From assembly GCA_014529385.2 (NCBI GenBank), contig CM043962.1, forward strand, positions 90,011,680-90,075,679: DNA of 64,000 nt. The letters are read 5' to 3'. The DNA is from Adiantum capillus-veneris. Lineage: Eukaryota; Streptophyta; Polypodiopsida; Polypodiales; Pteridaceae. This document shows positions 23,710 to 34,980 of this stretch, piece after piece (positions within the stretch are counted from its first letter, which is position 1; each line of letters begins with the position of its first letter). The notes under the pieces were generated by a model that had not been told where the DNA came from, ran no database searches, and saw nothing but the letters and a program-made list of their open reading frames with translations. Both the position numbers and the translations under genes were made by a program.

Positions 23710-25023
23710 GGGAGGGGGTATAGCGGCTTAGTACTTAGGCACCACAAAAGGATGGCGAATCCGCACACCCTTCACACATACACAAGCTCACTCCAAACAC
23801 AAGACTAGGTGGCGATTCCGCACACCTCACATGGGCAAAAAATTGCAAGAAAACATACTCACAAAACCTCAAGCTTTATTTAGAGAATACGGCGATGAAA
23901 TGGGGAGCATAGGGTAGGGGAATGAGAAGGGAGAGCGTGGTAGAGCACATGGCGGATAGGTGGGAGTTGATGGCGAAGACTCGCACGAGGGTTATGGCCA
24001 TCATCCTTCATTTAGTTTCCCTTCATCTTCCATAGCCCAAGGGTGTAGAGGTCATGCTCAAGACGAGCATGGTGATTGCGGTGATGGTGATGGTGTGGGT
24101 GTGTGTGTGTGTGCACTAGGCACACACAGTGCATAGTGTACTCTTTGGTGATGGTGTGTGTCCTTAGTGTGATGGTGACCCCTCTTTATATAGGGGAGGA
24201 GGGGGGAGAAATTATAGAATTTAGAAATGAAGAAATCATTATCTACATAGGCCATGTGACTGTGGGCCCCACTTGTCTGGCTGTGTGTATATGTGCCAGA
24301 ACAGCAGTCTCATGAGAGAGAGACTAAGAGAGAGAGATGGGTTGATGGAAAAAAAAGAGAGGTGACATGGAGAATAAAGTAATTACAAGAGTTGAGAGAG
24401 GGGAGTGTGTTCAGAGGTGAATCTGTGTGCAGATGTGTGTGAACACAAGAAAAATCAGGTAACCACCGGGTGGGGATGGGTCTGTGGGCACCTTTTTCAG
24501 TGAAACTGAGTGTGTGTGAGTGTGGGGGAGGTTATTTAGCTACAAGACAAGAGACATGGCGCCCTTTAGAGAGAGAGGGGGGTATTTGGGTCATGGGATG
24601 ATAGGAGAGAGAAAGAGGGGGTGGGGTATACTATTTTGGAAGAGAGGGTAAGTTGCATGTGAGTTAGGGTGCGTTATTGGTGAGTTATAATGCATTATTG
24701 GTGAGAGGTGGGGTAGCTTGAGGGGAGAGAGAAAGGAGAAAGGACAAGGGGAAGAGAGAGGGGGTTGACTTTTTGAGTGGAGGAGAGGAAAAGGGACACC
24801 CGACGGGGCAACAGTGAAGAAAAAGGAGGCAAGGTGGGGATGGGCTACCCCGCAGGCATGAGGTGGCCTATTTTACCTTTCTTATATATTTACATAATCA
24901 TACTTTATTTTTTTCTTACTTTTTTCCAATGCCTTTTATCACTCCCTCCATAAGAGGGGGTTTTCATGGGGTGGGGACGAGAGAAGAGGGGTATGGGAGC
25001 TTGGCTTGTGAAAAGCCCCCATG
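23443..25023 (-). repeat. 5' LTR of element C
   Basis: Begins tgacgggtgcaaagcgaac. Includes a (GA)n tract of about 48 bp at 23661-23708 that is much shorter in the other LTR, so the length difference between the LTRs is mostly microsatellite change. Confidence 0.92.
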
Positions 25024-25028
25024 AGTAT

Positions 25029-25758
25029 ATCAAGTATAGATTTTTCAATATTGTTAGCTTCTTGTGACAACTACATGCATTTTGTAGGTAGTAACCATAT
25101 CTAGTCATAAGGATCAAATTTGGCTAGATATTGAATAGTTTCTATGGGATTCTACAACTCATAATGTTGAACCCAGTTTTTTCATGTTTGCTGTATTTAG
25201 CACTTCATCTTTGTCTCCAAGATTCCCCTTGTTAAGAGATGTATTATTCTTTTGACATGCTCCATGGCTTCTTATGAACCTAAAGGACAATAGGGAACTA
25301 AGAAAACATGCATATATTATTTGTATTGAGTGTGGCTATAGAAACTTTGAGGATAGGTTTGCAGAATGGTAAAAATTCAACTTTTTTGTACCTATTTATT
25401 TTGGCAAAACACAAAATAGTGAGTGAGAAGCAATCATATGTTCTGATCACCAACCCTTTGAAGTTAACTAGGGAATTTATCTCAAGTCCTACAAAAATCC
25501 CTAATCTTATTTTTATGCAACAAAACATAAGAAATGACTGTTTTGATGAAAATGTACTGGTCCATCAACTTTGGAGGCTTGGTGTGACCAAAAGATGAGA
25601 AATTTTACAAGTTTTTTATTTTTTCCATGTGTAGTAGGCCTTGAACTATAACCTCATGAAAGGATTTCACAAAATGAGTGGATCTACTATGGTTTTGGAG
25701 GTTTTTTTCAAAACCCTGAAAGGACACTTTTATGTCCTGTTAGGTTACCAACCTAGTG
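25029..25758. other. Right arm of element D
   Basis: Non-coding continuation of element D after element C, ending in ggacacttttatgtcc (25722-25737) and the inverted end TTACCAACCTAGTG. No domain-bearing ORF. Confidence 0.65.
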
Positions 25759-25762
25759 TTAA

Positions 25763-27673
25763 AGGAGATTCTCCTTTCAGGAAATTTAACATCGACAGCA
25801 AGGCGGTCAAACCATGGTGCCCCTAGGATTACATCCTCATGCTTCAGAGGAGAGATAAATAATTCCTCTTTGTCCACATAGCCTTGGACATGAAGCCTCA
25901 ATTTCCCGATTAAGGGAGTGACTGAAGCTTCTTGCCCCTTGAAGGCACTGTCTGCGGGTAGGATATCTCACATCTCGTAGGATTGTATGCCTAGCTTGGT
26001 GGCCAACTCTATAGATATAAAATTTTCAGTAGAACCAGGGTCAAAGAGAATAAAAGCATCATGTTCTCTTACCTTTCCCCAAGCATGGCATAGAGGAGAT
26101 CCTTTGTGAGTTGTTTGGTGAGTCTCCTCCTCTTGGATTTCAACCAAGGAAGCTCTAGGAGGATCTTGGCGGTTGTTCTTTTGGGGACAAGCACGGTACG
26201 CATGCCCTTGTTTGCCACACTTGAAACATCGGTTATCCTTGTGATAACGCTCAAGCTCTTCAGGAGAGAGTTTGTTCTTTCCTTTGTAAACTCCCTTCTC
26301 TTTAGCTTTGTTGGAGTTGCCCTTAGGAGACTTTTGGACATTGTCCTTCCCCTTAGGCTCATTGGAACCCTTGTTTTTCGGGGGCTTATTATTTCTTTTA
26401 ACCCTCGTTTGGAAATTGATTCTAGAGGCCACCATAGTATGGTGTATTACCGCCGATATGGTACGTGGCCTTTGGGAGTTGACATACTCCGCCATTTCTT
26501 CGGTTAAGCCCGCACAAAGCTGTTGCTTTTGCTCTCCAAAATCCAACTTTTTGAAGACAGTGGCTTTGAGTTGTAAGTCCCAAAACTTTTCTACATATTT
26601 GTGGATGGATTCATTCGGAGAGAGCTTTAAGCTTCGCCATTCGGTGAGTACTTTGTCTTTGGCATCGGTGGCCAAAAACTGCTTCATAATGGAATCTCTT
26701 AAAGCCTTCCATATTCATGGAGCTTCACCGTTGGCTTGTAGGCTAGACCACCATTTTCTGGCGGAATTTTGAAAGTGCATAGCTACATGGCGTCGCTTAG
26801 AGGACTTCGTGAAGCCCTCATCTCCAAACGCCGCATCGAATTGTTGGATAAAGGCCAAGACTTTGTCCGTAGCACCAAAGGTACCATCATAGGTAAGGAA
26901 AGAGATGCTCTTCCCCCCCTCTTTGAATTTCTTCAGCTTGGACGACCTCTTCCATACGGAATAGGATTTCCTATAGCCTCTTCTTTTTGAGGGTTCAAAG
27001 GTTTCACCATCACTTTCTTCAGAAGGTGAAGAATTTGAAGAAGGTGGAGAAGAGGGTGACCTCTATCTCGCCTTTTTCTTGTCTTGATCTTTGTCGTCTT
27101 CACCATAGCTTTCATAAGAGGAAGAGGATGAAGAAGATGGAGAAGAGGGTGTCCTCTTTCTCTCCTTTTTCTTCTCTTGCTTTTTATCATCCCTCTTTGA
27201 ATTGTGGTGAGGAGAAGAATATGATGGTCTTCTCCGCTTTGGTGGTGATGGAGAGCGTTTAGCCCGCCGTCTTCGTGGACCATCTCCACCGAGGTGGCGG
27301 GAGACTCGCTTCTTTCTCGTTCCTTCGGTGGAGGCTCTTGAGTTCTCCTTTGGGAAGGAGATGCATCATCAAGAAGTAAATTCTTGAGCCCTTCGTATGG
27401 ATTATCTTCTTCTTCCCGAATCAGAGAGAGACCTCTTTTGGTAGTCTCACAAGGAGGCTTCCTAGGTGTTCTCTCGTCATGGTGATGAGCTTGGAGAATC
27501 CTGTGAGCACGGAGCTACCCTTGAACTTCACTTTGGAGAGATGGATTGCCCATGGCTTGTTGAAGCCTAGAAACAAGATAGTTAAGAAGCATTGAAGCAT
27601 CATTAGTAGCTTGCTCATGAGCAAAATCAAAGTTATCAACATTAATTTCACTCTCTTTACTATTGTCAGCCAT
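25763..27673 (-). pseudogene. Gypsy B gag and protease
   Basis: Starts at ATG 27673 (MADNSKESEINVDNFDF), homologous to element A gag. Frames then shift through an Arg/Ser/Lys-rich segment (about 27280-27000) to 26687-25968, with VLTEWRSLKLSPNESIHKYV, the zinc knuckle CFKCGKQGHAYRAC and the protease motif FILFDPGSTENFIS. The protease has DPGS rather than DSG/DTG, as does element A, so this is a family feature. A stop at 25968 and the element D insertion at 25762 end it; the homologous frame in A continues into RT. Confidence 0.85.
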
Positions 27674-28091
27674 TCTAACAACTTTTAGGTGTAAACTTTT
27701 AGGTGTAAACTTTTTAGGTGTACTTTGGCACTTCAAGCCCTAGTTGCTACTCCTCTTTACCCCTTTAGAAAAAGCACTCAAGCTACTGTACCTGCGGCTC
27801 GAATACCATTAATTCCAAGGAATAGAAGAGAGGGTCCTTCAACACCAAAACAACACCGGCTCCTGTCAAGATTCTAATAGCTCAATAGTGGTTAAGCCGT
27901 AGGCAAGCCCCGTAGGACTCCACTATTAAGACCATAGCTCTCGACAATAATGCCCCGTTAACTGCACAAAGGCAGGCGCACTGCAAGGCTGAAAAATCCC
28001 TATTCTACTTACTCACAGGCAATTTATAATACCAACCATTTGTAGCTAGCTTGAGGACCTCCCTTCTTGAGCAAGAAAAGAGAAATCTTGT
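27674..28091 (-). other. Gypsy B leader
   Basis: Untranslated leader between PBS and gag. It contains imperfect tandem copies of a gtgtaaacttttag unit at 27685-27715. Nothing else recognised. Confidence 0.4.
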
Positions 28092-28103
28092 GCTCTGATA
28101 CCA
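28092..28103 (-). promoter_or_regulatory. Primer-binding site of gypsy B
   Basis: Minus strand TGGTATCAGAGC, complementary to the 3' end of plant initiator tRNA-Met, one base inside the 5' LTR. Confidence 0.9.
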
Positions 28104-28104
28104 A

Positions 28105-29691
28105 TGTAACATTTAATGGCCTAATAACTTATGTGTAGCGGAAATTAGCATGAACATAGTGGGCATTTCATTAGAATAGATTCCTAATGAGAATTACAAG
28201 AGTGCTTGGGTGGAGAGAGCAACAAAAAGCATAACACCTAGTTAGATAGCATCAACAATACTTTCAAAAGAGAGAGAAATTAAGCTATTGACAACAGTTG
28301 AGGACCGGATTTTCATGGAGCCGGTCCCCCCTCCAAAAGGCTTTGTATTATGGTTTCTCCCATCAAGAGAGACATTGTACAATACAATTCTTTGTGTTCC
28401 TTCAAGACTAGCTAGTGCAATGAAGATGGAAGCTTCATGCACTAAGAAAAACACTTAACAAACACAACTTGAATTATCCCCGTTCTCAGACCCAAGACCT
28501 CACACACCTTCGAAGATGGTGAGAGCTAGCAGGGTATAAGAGTAGATTGAGAGGAAGAAGGAGTATCTTATGAGAAAGATGTACATCTCCTCCCATAATC
28601 ACTCATATTAGCATTGCTTAGCTTAGTAATTAGCTTGGTAGAGGAGATGAGCATGCATTGAAGCTTGGCTCTTGGTTGGATTTGCATCCACATGCCAAGA
28701 GAGTGTTGAGGTAGGCTTCTATCTCACAAGCTTGGAGTAGGTGATGAGTTCTCCATTAAAGCTTGGGAAGAGATAGTCTTCTCTTTCTTCACACCTGAGA
28801 TTGTGTGAGTGTGTGTGTGATAATGCCAAGCAAAAATCAGCCCCCTCTCTCTCTTGGGCGAGCCCCCTTGCTATTTGCTTTTCCTGCAGCCTCATTCGCC
28901 CTCCCCAAGTCAAGCCAATTACAATTAAGCAGCATAAGTGATAGCCTTCTGACATGTGTCCCCCTTTCCCTTTTTGTGAGAGTTTGAGGTAATTAAATAA
29001 TTAAACTAAACTCTCATTGGACCCCTTTGCCTCCTGGCGAATAGGAATCAGGCAAGCCATGGGGCTCCTAAATGCTCATTGGACCCTTTGGGAGACTGCC
29101 CAATAGTCTTCTAGGAGACTTAATGCTTATTGGTTTCTTTTATTAAATGTTTTTAAATTAATTAAACTAGATTTACTCTAGCTTAATTCTCATTGGTCCA
29201 CTTCAAGGGTCATCCAATAGGAATTGGGCACACCTTGTGGGCATTTGGGCTAGGGAGCTGACATGTGTCCCTAATTCCCTTTGTGTAAAGGGGCTTGTGT
29301 GAGTGTGTGTGGATTTCTCTCTCATCCCCTAGAAGAAGGGCTCGCCCCCTCCCATGTAGGGATGTGCATTGACTTTGGAGAGCACACAAAGCATCCAATT
29401 CCCCCTAAGCTTTAACCCTTTGGATACAACCTTTGAATTTTGGAACCTTAGCATTTGGGAAGTCTTAATGGGCTGAACCTTAGGGTCTTTTTAGCCCATT
29501 GTTGCACATGGCTCTTTTGTAGATGGCCCCCCCTTTGGATCCCTATTTTCCCTCCTTTGCATCCCTACTGTGGCCGGTCTACTAGCTTAACCAATATTCT
29601 AGCTTTTTCTCCCCTGGCACTTCCCCACATTAAATGATCAGTTTAATATGAGAAAATCATTTAGGAGAATTAGATATTGATTATTATGAAA
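28105..29691 (-). repeat. 5' LTR of gypsy B
   Basis: Pairs with 10177-11762. The minus-strand end reads ...TTACA next to the PBS. Its outer end has decayed from TGACA to TGAAA, judged by comparison with the other LTR. Confidence 0.93.
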
Positions 29692-29696
29692 TTTTC

Positions 29697-31557
29697 CCAC
29701 CTCATTTGTTTGTCGGAAAGCTTGGTTTGCGTCATGAAATACTTGAGACTTTGGTGGTCGGTTCGTAGGATAAATGGACTCCCCAATAGGTAGTGCTTCC
29801 ATATGTCTAGGGCATGTAGAACAACTAAAAGCTCTTTCTCATAAATGCCCAAGACTCATTCATCACTATTGAGCCTTCGGCTCTCATATGCTATGGCATG
29901 CCCTTCTTGAAGCAAAACCGCTCCAAGGCAATCACCACAAGCATCACATTGGACCTCAAATGGCTTTGAGAGATCCGGAAGCACGAGGACTGGTTGGGAA
30001 TTATGCTTCTCTTTGAGTTTTTCAAAAGCATTTTTCTCCTTAGTAGTCCATACAAACTTAACGTTCTTCTTTGTTAAGTCGTGTAGTGGTCCTGCTACTT
30101 GAGAGAATTTTGCTATGAAGCGTCTATAGTATGCACACATACCAATAAAGCTTCAGCAGATTCCTTGGGTTAGGCCATGATTTTATTACCTCTAACTTTG
30201 ATGGATCCATACGAATACCATCGTGAGAGATAATATGACCTAGATATTGAATCTCTTGAAGGAAGAATTCACTTTTCTTTTGGTTGAGAAAAAGTTTGTT
30301 CTCCCTCAAGGCTTGAAAAATCACTTGGAGATGTTGCTTATGTTCCTCCAAAGACTTGGAGTAGATGATGATATCATCAAAGAACACTCCAGTGAATTTA
30401 CGATATGGTCTAAAGATTTTCTCCATGAGATGATTGAAAGTAGCTGGTGCATTAGTCAAGCCAAAAGGCATGACTAGATATTCATAAAGACCAAATGTTG
30501 TGCGAAACGCGGTCTTTAGGATATCTTCATCCACTATCCTTATTTGATGATAGCCACTATTAAGGTCAATCCTACTGAAGTAGGTAGATCCTTGTAGCTT
30601 ATCAAACAGATCTTCTATCCGAGGCACGGGAAATCTGTTTTTGATAGTGATATGGTTTAGTGCTCGATAGTCCACACACATACAGTATGTACCATCTTTC
30701 TTTTGCACTAAAAGGACTGGAGAACAAAAGGGAGAGGAACTAGGCCTCACCATCCCTTTGTCTACCAATTCCTGTACTTGCCTCATAATCTCCTCTTGTT
30801 GAGCTTGTGAGACTCGATAAGGAGGTTTATTAGGCGGTGAGCTTCCTGGAAGGAGCTCAATACGATGGTCATCATCCCATCGTTTTGGAGGTAGGTCCAT
30901 AGGGATATCATCGATGAACACATCTTGGAATCCTTTTAGAAAATTAGACAAGTCTAACTCTTCTTGATTCCTATCATTTTCATTTGATGAAACATTATTA
31001 GCTTTTAGAGACTCTTTGACATAAATCATGTACGCAGAAACTGAGCTCTTCATTGATTTATCAAAAGAAAGAGGATTTACAAGTGGAATAGTGTGACCAC
31101 GCTCACTAGCATCTATATACATGTTCTTTCCCTTGTAGGTGAAGTAAATTCTCCTTTCAAGGAACTTCATGTTGGCAGCCATGCGATCAAACCATGGTGC
31201 CCCTAGGATAACATCCTGATGTTGGAGAGGAGAGATGAAGAAGTCTTCTTTGTCGACATAGCTTTGGACATGAAGCCTCAACTTCCCAATCAAGGGAGTA
31301 ATGGAGGCTTGTTGTCCCTTGAAAGCTGCATCAGCTGCTACTATATCTCCCATCTCAAAAGCTTGAATGCCCAACTTGGTGGCCAACTCTATTGATATGA
31401 AGTTGAGAGTAGAGCCTGGGTCAAACAAGATGAAGGCATCATGCTCTCTTACCTTTCCCCACTCATAGGAAAGTGATGATCCTTTGCAATGAGCATCCTC
31501 TTTTGGAGCTTCGATGGTGGAAGCCCTAGGAGTCTCATTGCGAGTATTCTTCTTGGG
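29697..31557 (-). pseudogene. Gypsy A protease, RT and RNase H (5' part of pol)
   Basis: Protease motif FILFDPGSTLNFIS (Asp codon near 31422). RT: LLPGSSPPNKPPYRVS, MCVDYRALNHITIKNRFPVP, YFSRIDLNSGYHQI, MPFGLTNAPATF and the catalytic VFFDDIIIYS near 30378, all intact. A deletion of about 8 bp near 30150 shifts the frame in NL/HELRSFIG. RNase H continues as MCAYYRRFIAKF (30140), FEVQCDACGDCLGAVLL and LRTDHQSLKYFMTQTKLSDK, and is broken at MRWENF by element B (29691). The continuation lies at 10171 and below. The RT core looks catalytically complete. Confidence 0.9.
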
Positions 31558-32881
31558 GCAAGAACGATAGCCATGTCCTTGATCCCCACACTTGAAACAC
31601 TTATGGTCCTTGCGAAAAGCTTCAAAGCTCTTCAGGAGAGAGTTTGTTTTTACCTTTGTAAACTCCCTTCTCCTTGGACTGATTGTTGTTGTTGGAAGTG
31701 CTTTGCGAATTATTTTGAGCATTGGATTTCCCCTTTGCATCATTTTTATCTTTGTTTTCCATGGGCTTGACATTACATCTAGCCCCTTGATGGAAATTGA
31801 TGCGTGAAGCAACCATGGTGTGGTGGATTACTTCGGTAATAGTACCGGGCCGTTGAGAGTTGATGTATTCGGCCATCTCTTCAGGTAATCCCGCACAGAA
31901 TTGCTGTCTTTGCTCGGCAAAGTCTATCTTTTGAAAGACAGTATCTTTGAGATGTAAATCCCAAAACTTGTCTACATACTTGTTGATAGACTCATGAGAG
32001 AGAAGCTTCAAGCCGCGCCATTCGGTAAGAACTTTATCTTTAGTATCACTTGGAAGAAATTGCTTCATGATGGAAACTTGTAGAGTTTTCCATGTCTTTG
32101 GGGCTTCTCCATTGCCACGAAGGCTAGCCCACCATTGACGAGCTGATTTTTGGAAGTGCATAGCTACATGGCGTAGCTTGGAGGACTCTGTGAAGCCCTT
32201 GTCCCCAAAGGCTGCATCAAATTGCTGGATGAAGGCCAACACTTTGTCGGTAGCACCAAAGGTGCCATCATAGGTGAGAAAAGAGATACTCTTTCCTCCC
32301 TCCTTGAACTTCTTTAGCTTTTGTGACCTTTGCCATGCAGGAAATGATTTGCGATGTTGTCCCCTCTTTTATTCTCTAGGAGAATAGCCATAACTTTCAT
32401 CGGAAGAGGAGGAAGGTGAAGAAGAAGGAGAAGAGGGTGACCTCTTCCTAGCCCTTTTCTTCCTTTGTTTCCTCTCTTGCCTTTCAGAGTGACGAGGAGA
32501 AGGACTATGGGTTGCTCTTTTCCTCTTGGGAGGAGTAGGCGATCGTCTAGACCGCCGTCTTCGTGGAGCCACATCTTCAGAAGAACTTAGACTGTCATTG
32601 CTTTCTTTTTCTTTGGATTCCTCCTCTCGAATGGGAGAGAGTCTTCTTTTGGGAGTCTCTTCAAGAGGCCTCCTAAGCTCTCTCTCCTCTAGGAGAGGAA
32701 GGGAAATTCCATAAGCGCAAAGTTGTTGAGTAACTTCGGCTTGCAAAACAGGGTTGCCCATAGCTTGTTGCAACCTAGTGACGAGATAATTCACAAACAT
32801 GGGAGCATCATCATTAGCACCTTCATGTGAAAAATCAAAGCTATCAATGTTCATTCTACTCTCTTGATTATTGTCAGCCAT
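31558..32881 (-). pseudogene. Gypsy A gag with Arg/Ser-rich segment and zinc knuckle
   Basis: Starts at ATG 32881 (MADNNQESRMNIDSFDF). After about 60 residues comes an Arg/Ser-rich tract (RRRRSRRSPTPPKRKR, then KRARKRSPSSPSSSPSSSSD). The capsid-type Retrotrans_gag region (32242-31622) has FGDKGFTESSKLRHVAMHF, ARQWWASLRGN and MKQFLPSDTKDKVLTEWR, and the CCHC knuckle CFKCGDQGHGYRSC is at 31599-31558. One or two frameshifts (near 32330 and 31640) break it. An RS tract of this length is not a usual gypsy Gag feature and is shared with element B. Confidence 0.82.
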
Positions 32882-33282
32882 GTTAACAAAATTTATGTTT
32901 ATACTTAGTGTATGCTTTGGCAATACAACACCTTAGTTGCCACTCCTCTTAGCCTTTGAAAATCAGCTCTTAAGTATCTACACCCACGGCTCAAAGTGGT
33001 TAATTATAGAGAGTAGAGGAGTAGGTCTAACATAGCAGAGTTGCCAAGGGCTAGCTCCTTTCGGACTTCTTATGGCTCAATAATGGTAAAGCTGTAGGCA
33101 AGTCTAAAATGACTCCATTATTAAGTCCAAAGCTCCCGAGGTGTGCACCATCCCCCACATAGTGGGCTTAACAAAAACGATATTAGATCCCAGTTCCACT
33201 TACTCTATTATAATTAACAACATCAACCATTTATAGGCTACTTAAGGACCTCTCTTCTTAAGCAAGAAAAGAGAAACCAAAT
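32882..33282 (-). other. Gypsy A leader
   Basis: Untranslated leader between PBS and gag; no feature recognised beyond similarity to the corresponding part of element B. Confidence 0.4.
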
Positions 33283-33294
33283 GCTCTGATACCA
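33283..33294 (-). promoter_or_regulatory. Primer-binding site of gypsy A
   Basis: Minus strand TGGTATCAGAGC, complementary to initiator tRNA-Met, directly inside the 5' LTR (..CCATTACA T). Confidence 0.92.
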
Positions 33295-33295
33295 A

Positions 33296-34319
33296 TGTAA
33301 TGGAATTTGCCTATTCAATTTGAGAGTAGCGGAATTTAATGAGAGTACTTTCAAGAAATGATTTTGTGAGCATAGCGGGTTGACATAATTGAAGATAGCA
33401 ACATAATCATAGAAATTAGTTAACTTGGCATAGACAATACTTTTGCAAGAGAGAGAATTTAGAGAACATGACAACAGTTGAGGACCGGATTTATGTGGAG
33501 CCGGTCCCCCCTCCAATAGGCATTTGTATTATGATTTCTCCCATAAAGAGAGACTTGTTACAATACATTCTTTGTGTTCCTTGTGACCTAGGTGAAGCAA
33601 TGAAGATGGAAAGCTTCATGCATCACCATCATAGCATAACCTAAACTTGAAGAAAGCTTTAACTATACCAAGCCTCAGTCCCAAGACCTCAAACACCTTC
33701 GAAGGTGGAGAGAGCTAGCAGGGAATGAGGGTAGGGAAGAGGAAGAAGAAACATTTCATACAAGAAAGAGCTAGTTCCTCACTTATCATAACTCTTGTGC
33801 TACCATACATAATAGCATAGTAATGAAGAAGAAATAGATGGCAAGCTCAAGCATTGCAGCATGGCTCTTGGATGGATTTTCACTCCATAGCCAAGAGTGT
33901 TGGTGTAGGCTCTCAACCTCTACTTGCTTGGAGAAAGAGAGGGAGCTCTTGCACTTTGCATAGTACACAATGAGAGTGTTTGTGAGTGTGTGTGGGTGAG
34001 TATACCCCCTAAGCACCCCCCTAGCTTGCTTGGGTCGACCCCCCCCTTGTAGCTCATGCTTGAAGCTCATTGGACCCCTCCATGCCTAGCCAATCACAAG
34101 CAGGAGCCATTACAAGCAACAGGGATAGCCTTGGGACAAGTGTCTCCCTTTCCCCTTTGAGAGAGAGGACTTGATAAATGCAAAATCAATTAATTAAATA
34201 TCCTTTATTATCATTGGACCCCTTGGGTGGCCAACCAATAGGTTTCAGGCACACCATGAGGGCAACATGAGGAGGAACTTGACAAGTGTCATTGCTTCCT
34301 CTTCAAGCTGGGGCTTCCC

Positions 34320-34382
<63 letters not shown>

Positions 34383-34975
34383 CTCTCTCATCCCCCCCCC
34401 CCCCTTGTAGGCTCTCCCCCCTCCTTGTAGGGATCTTTTTGACTTTGGATGAGCAAGCCCCTTAGTCATCAAGCATGACTAAGCACTTGAAGTAGGGGGT
34501 GTTCCCACAAGAATCTCAGGCAAGCTTCTCAAGGCACCTCAAGCACCTTAATCATGCACCAAGTCAAGCACCTCAAGCATGGAGCCATTCAAGCACCTCA
34601 AGCATCTTAATCAAGCACCTCAAGCATGACAAGCACCTCAAGCAAGACAAGCACCTCAAGCACGACAAGCACCTCGAGTTTGGGCCGGGTTCCCACCTCA
34701 AGCTCAGCCCTAGCTTACCTAATTTCAAAGGACTTTTACACACATTATTGGAGGTCTTCAATGAAGCTAACCCTAAGGTCATATGCTCCATTGGTTAGCC
34801 TTGCTCTTGATAGACCATCTCCCATTTGGGCCCCTTACTATTGGCCCCGTGTTGAGATAGATTTATAAGCACATATCTATATCTTAACACTTGTTCCCGT
34901 TTATTCTCCCACATTAAGTGATCAATTTAATATGAGAAAATAATTTGGGTTGGCTAGATATTAGATTTTATGACA
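33296..34975 (-). repeat. 5' LTR of gypsy A
   Basis: Pairs with 6632-8228. Contains (GT)n at 34320-34381 and an 18-bp minisatellite (aagcacctcaagcacgac and variants) at about 34605-34680 that has more units than in the other LTR. Flanked outside by CAAAG. Confidence 0.93.
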
Positions 34976-34980
34976 CAAAG

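Larger units (their letters stand above)
15763..25023 (-). mobile_element. Ty3/gypsy element C (Tat-like, dual RNase H)
   Basis: LTRs at 15763-17316 and 23443-25023, flanked by AGTAT (15758-15762 and 25024-25028). The LTRs are nearly the same apart from a longer (GA)n tract in the right copy. The exact outer base of the right LTR is uncertain by about 2 bases, because the left copy ends ccatca and the right ccatg. Coding on the minus strand gives gag, protease, RT, RNase H, a second RNase H and integrase. The extra RNase H between the first and the integrase is the hallmark of the plant Tat clade. It is the innermost and therefore youngest insertion in the nest, yet its coding region already has several stops. 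Confidence 0.9.
15155..25758. mobile_element. TTAA-flanked DNA transposon D (piggyBac-like or aberrant CACTA), host of element C
   Basis: Perfect 14-bp inverted ends: CACTAGGTTGGTAA (15155-15168) and TTACCAACCTAGTG (25745-25758), flanked on both sides by TTAA (15151-15154, 25759-25762). Taking the element out with one TTAA restores gypsy B to the same length as gypsy A at that point and keeps its reading frame, so the insertion limits are well supported. A 16-bp near-palindrome, ggacacttttatgtcc, occurs twice near the left end (15171-15186, 15189-15204) and once near the right end (25722-25737). Without element C it is about 1.35 kb with no coding capacity, so non-autonomous. TTAA duplication suggests piggyBac; the CACTA start suggests En/Spm. 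Confidence 0.8.
10177..29691 (-). mobile_element. Ty3/gypsy element B, relative of A, host of elements D and C
   Basis: LTRs at 10177-11762 and 28105-29691 (1586 and 1587 bp). Flanks are tttgc (10172-10176) and ttttc (29692-29696), matching at four of five bases. Restoring a single copy gives the sequence found at the same place in element B's own pol near 13695. Terminal bases have decayed: the left LTR starts TA instead of TG, and the right LTR ends AA instead of CA. The PBS and gene order match element A, so A and B are members of related families. Element D is inserted in its gag-pol at 15151/25762. Confidence 0.9.
6632..34975 (-). mobile_element. Ty3/gypsy element A (chromovirus-like), host of element B
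   Basis: Two LTRs (6632-8228 and 33296-34975) are flanked by the duplication CAAAG (6627-6631 and 34976-34980). Coding is on the minus strand, so the right LTR is the 5' LTR. It is followed by a primer-binding site for initiator tRNA-Met, and a polypurine tract borders the left LTR. The interior reads gag, protease, RT, RNase H, integrase and a chromodomain-like tail. Element B is inserted in the RNase H/integrase linker at 10176/29697. With B removed the element is about 8.8 kb. Several stops and frameshifts make it non-autonomous now. Confidence 0.93.

Noticed and set aside
15155-25758. Element D as an ordinary CACTA transposon with a 3-bp duplication
   Set aside because: With exact CACTA/TAGTG ends the 3-bp flanks are TAA and TTA, which are not direct repeats, whereas TTAA matches on both sides. 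Kept as an alternative, not adopted.
34605-34680. Regular 18-bp repeats that could suggest a CRISPR-like array
   Set aside because: Units are tandem without unique spacers, lie inside an LTR, and recur in fewer copies in the paired LTR: a minisatellite.
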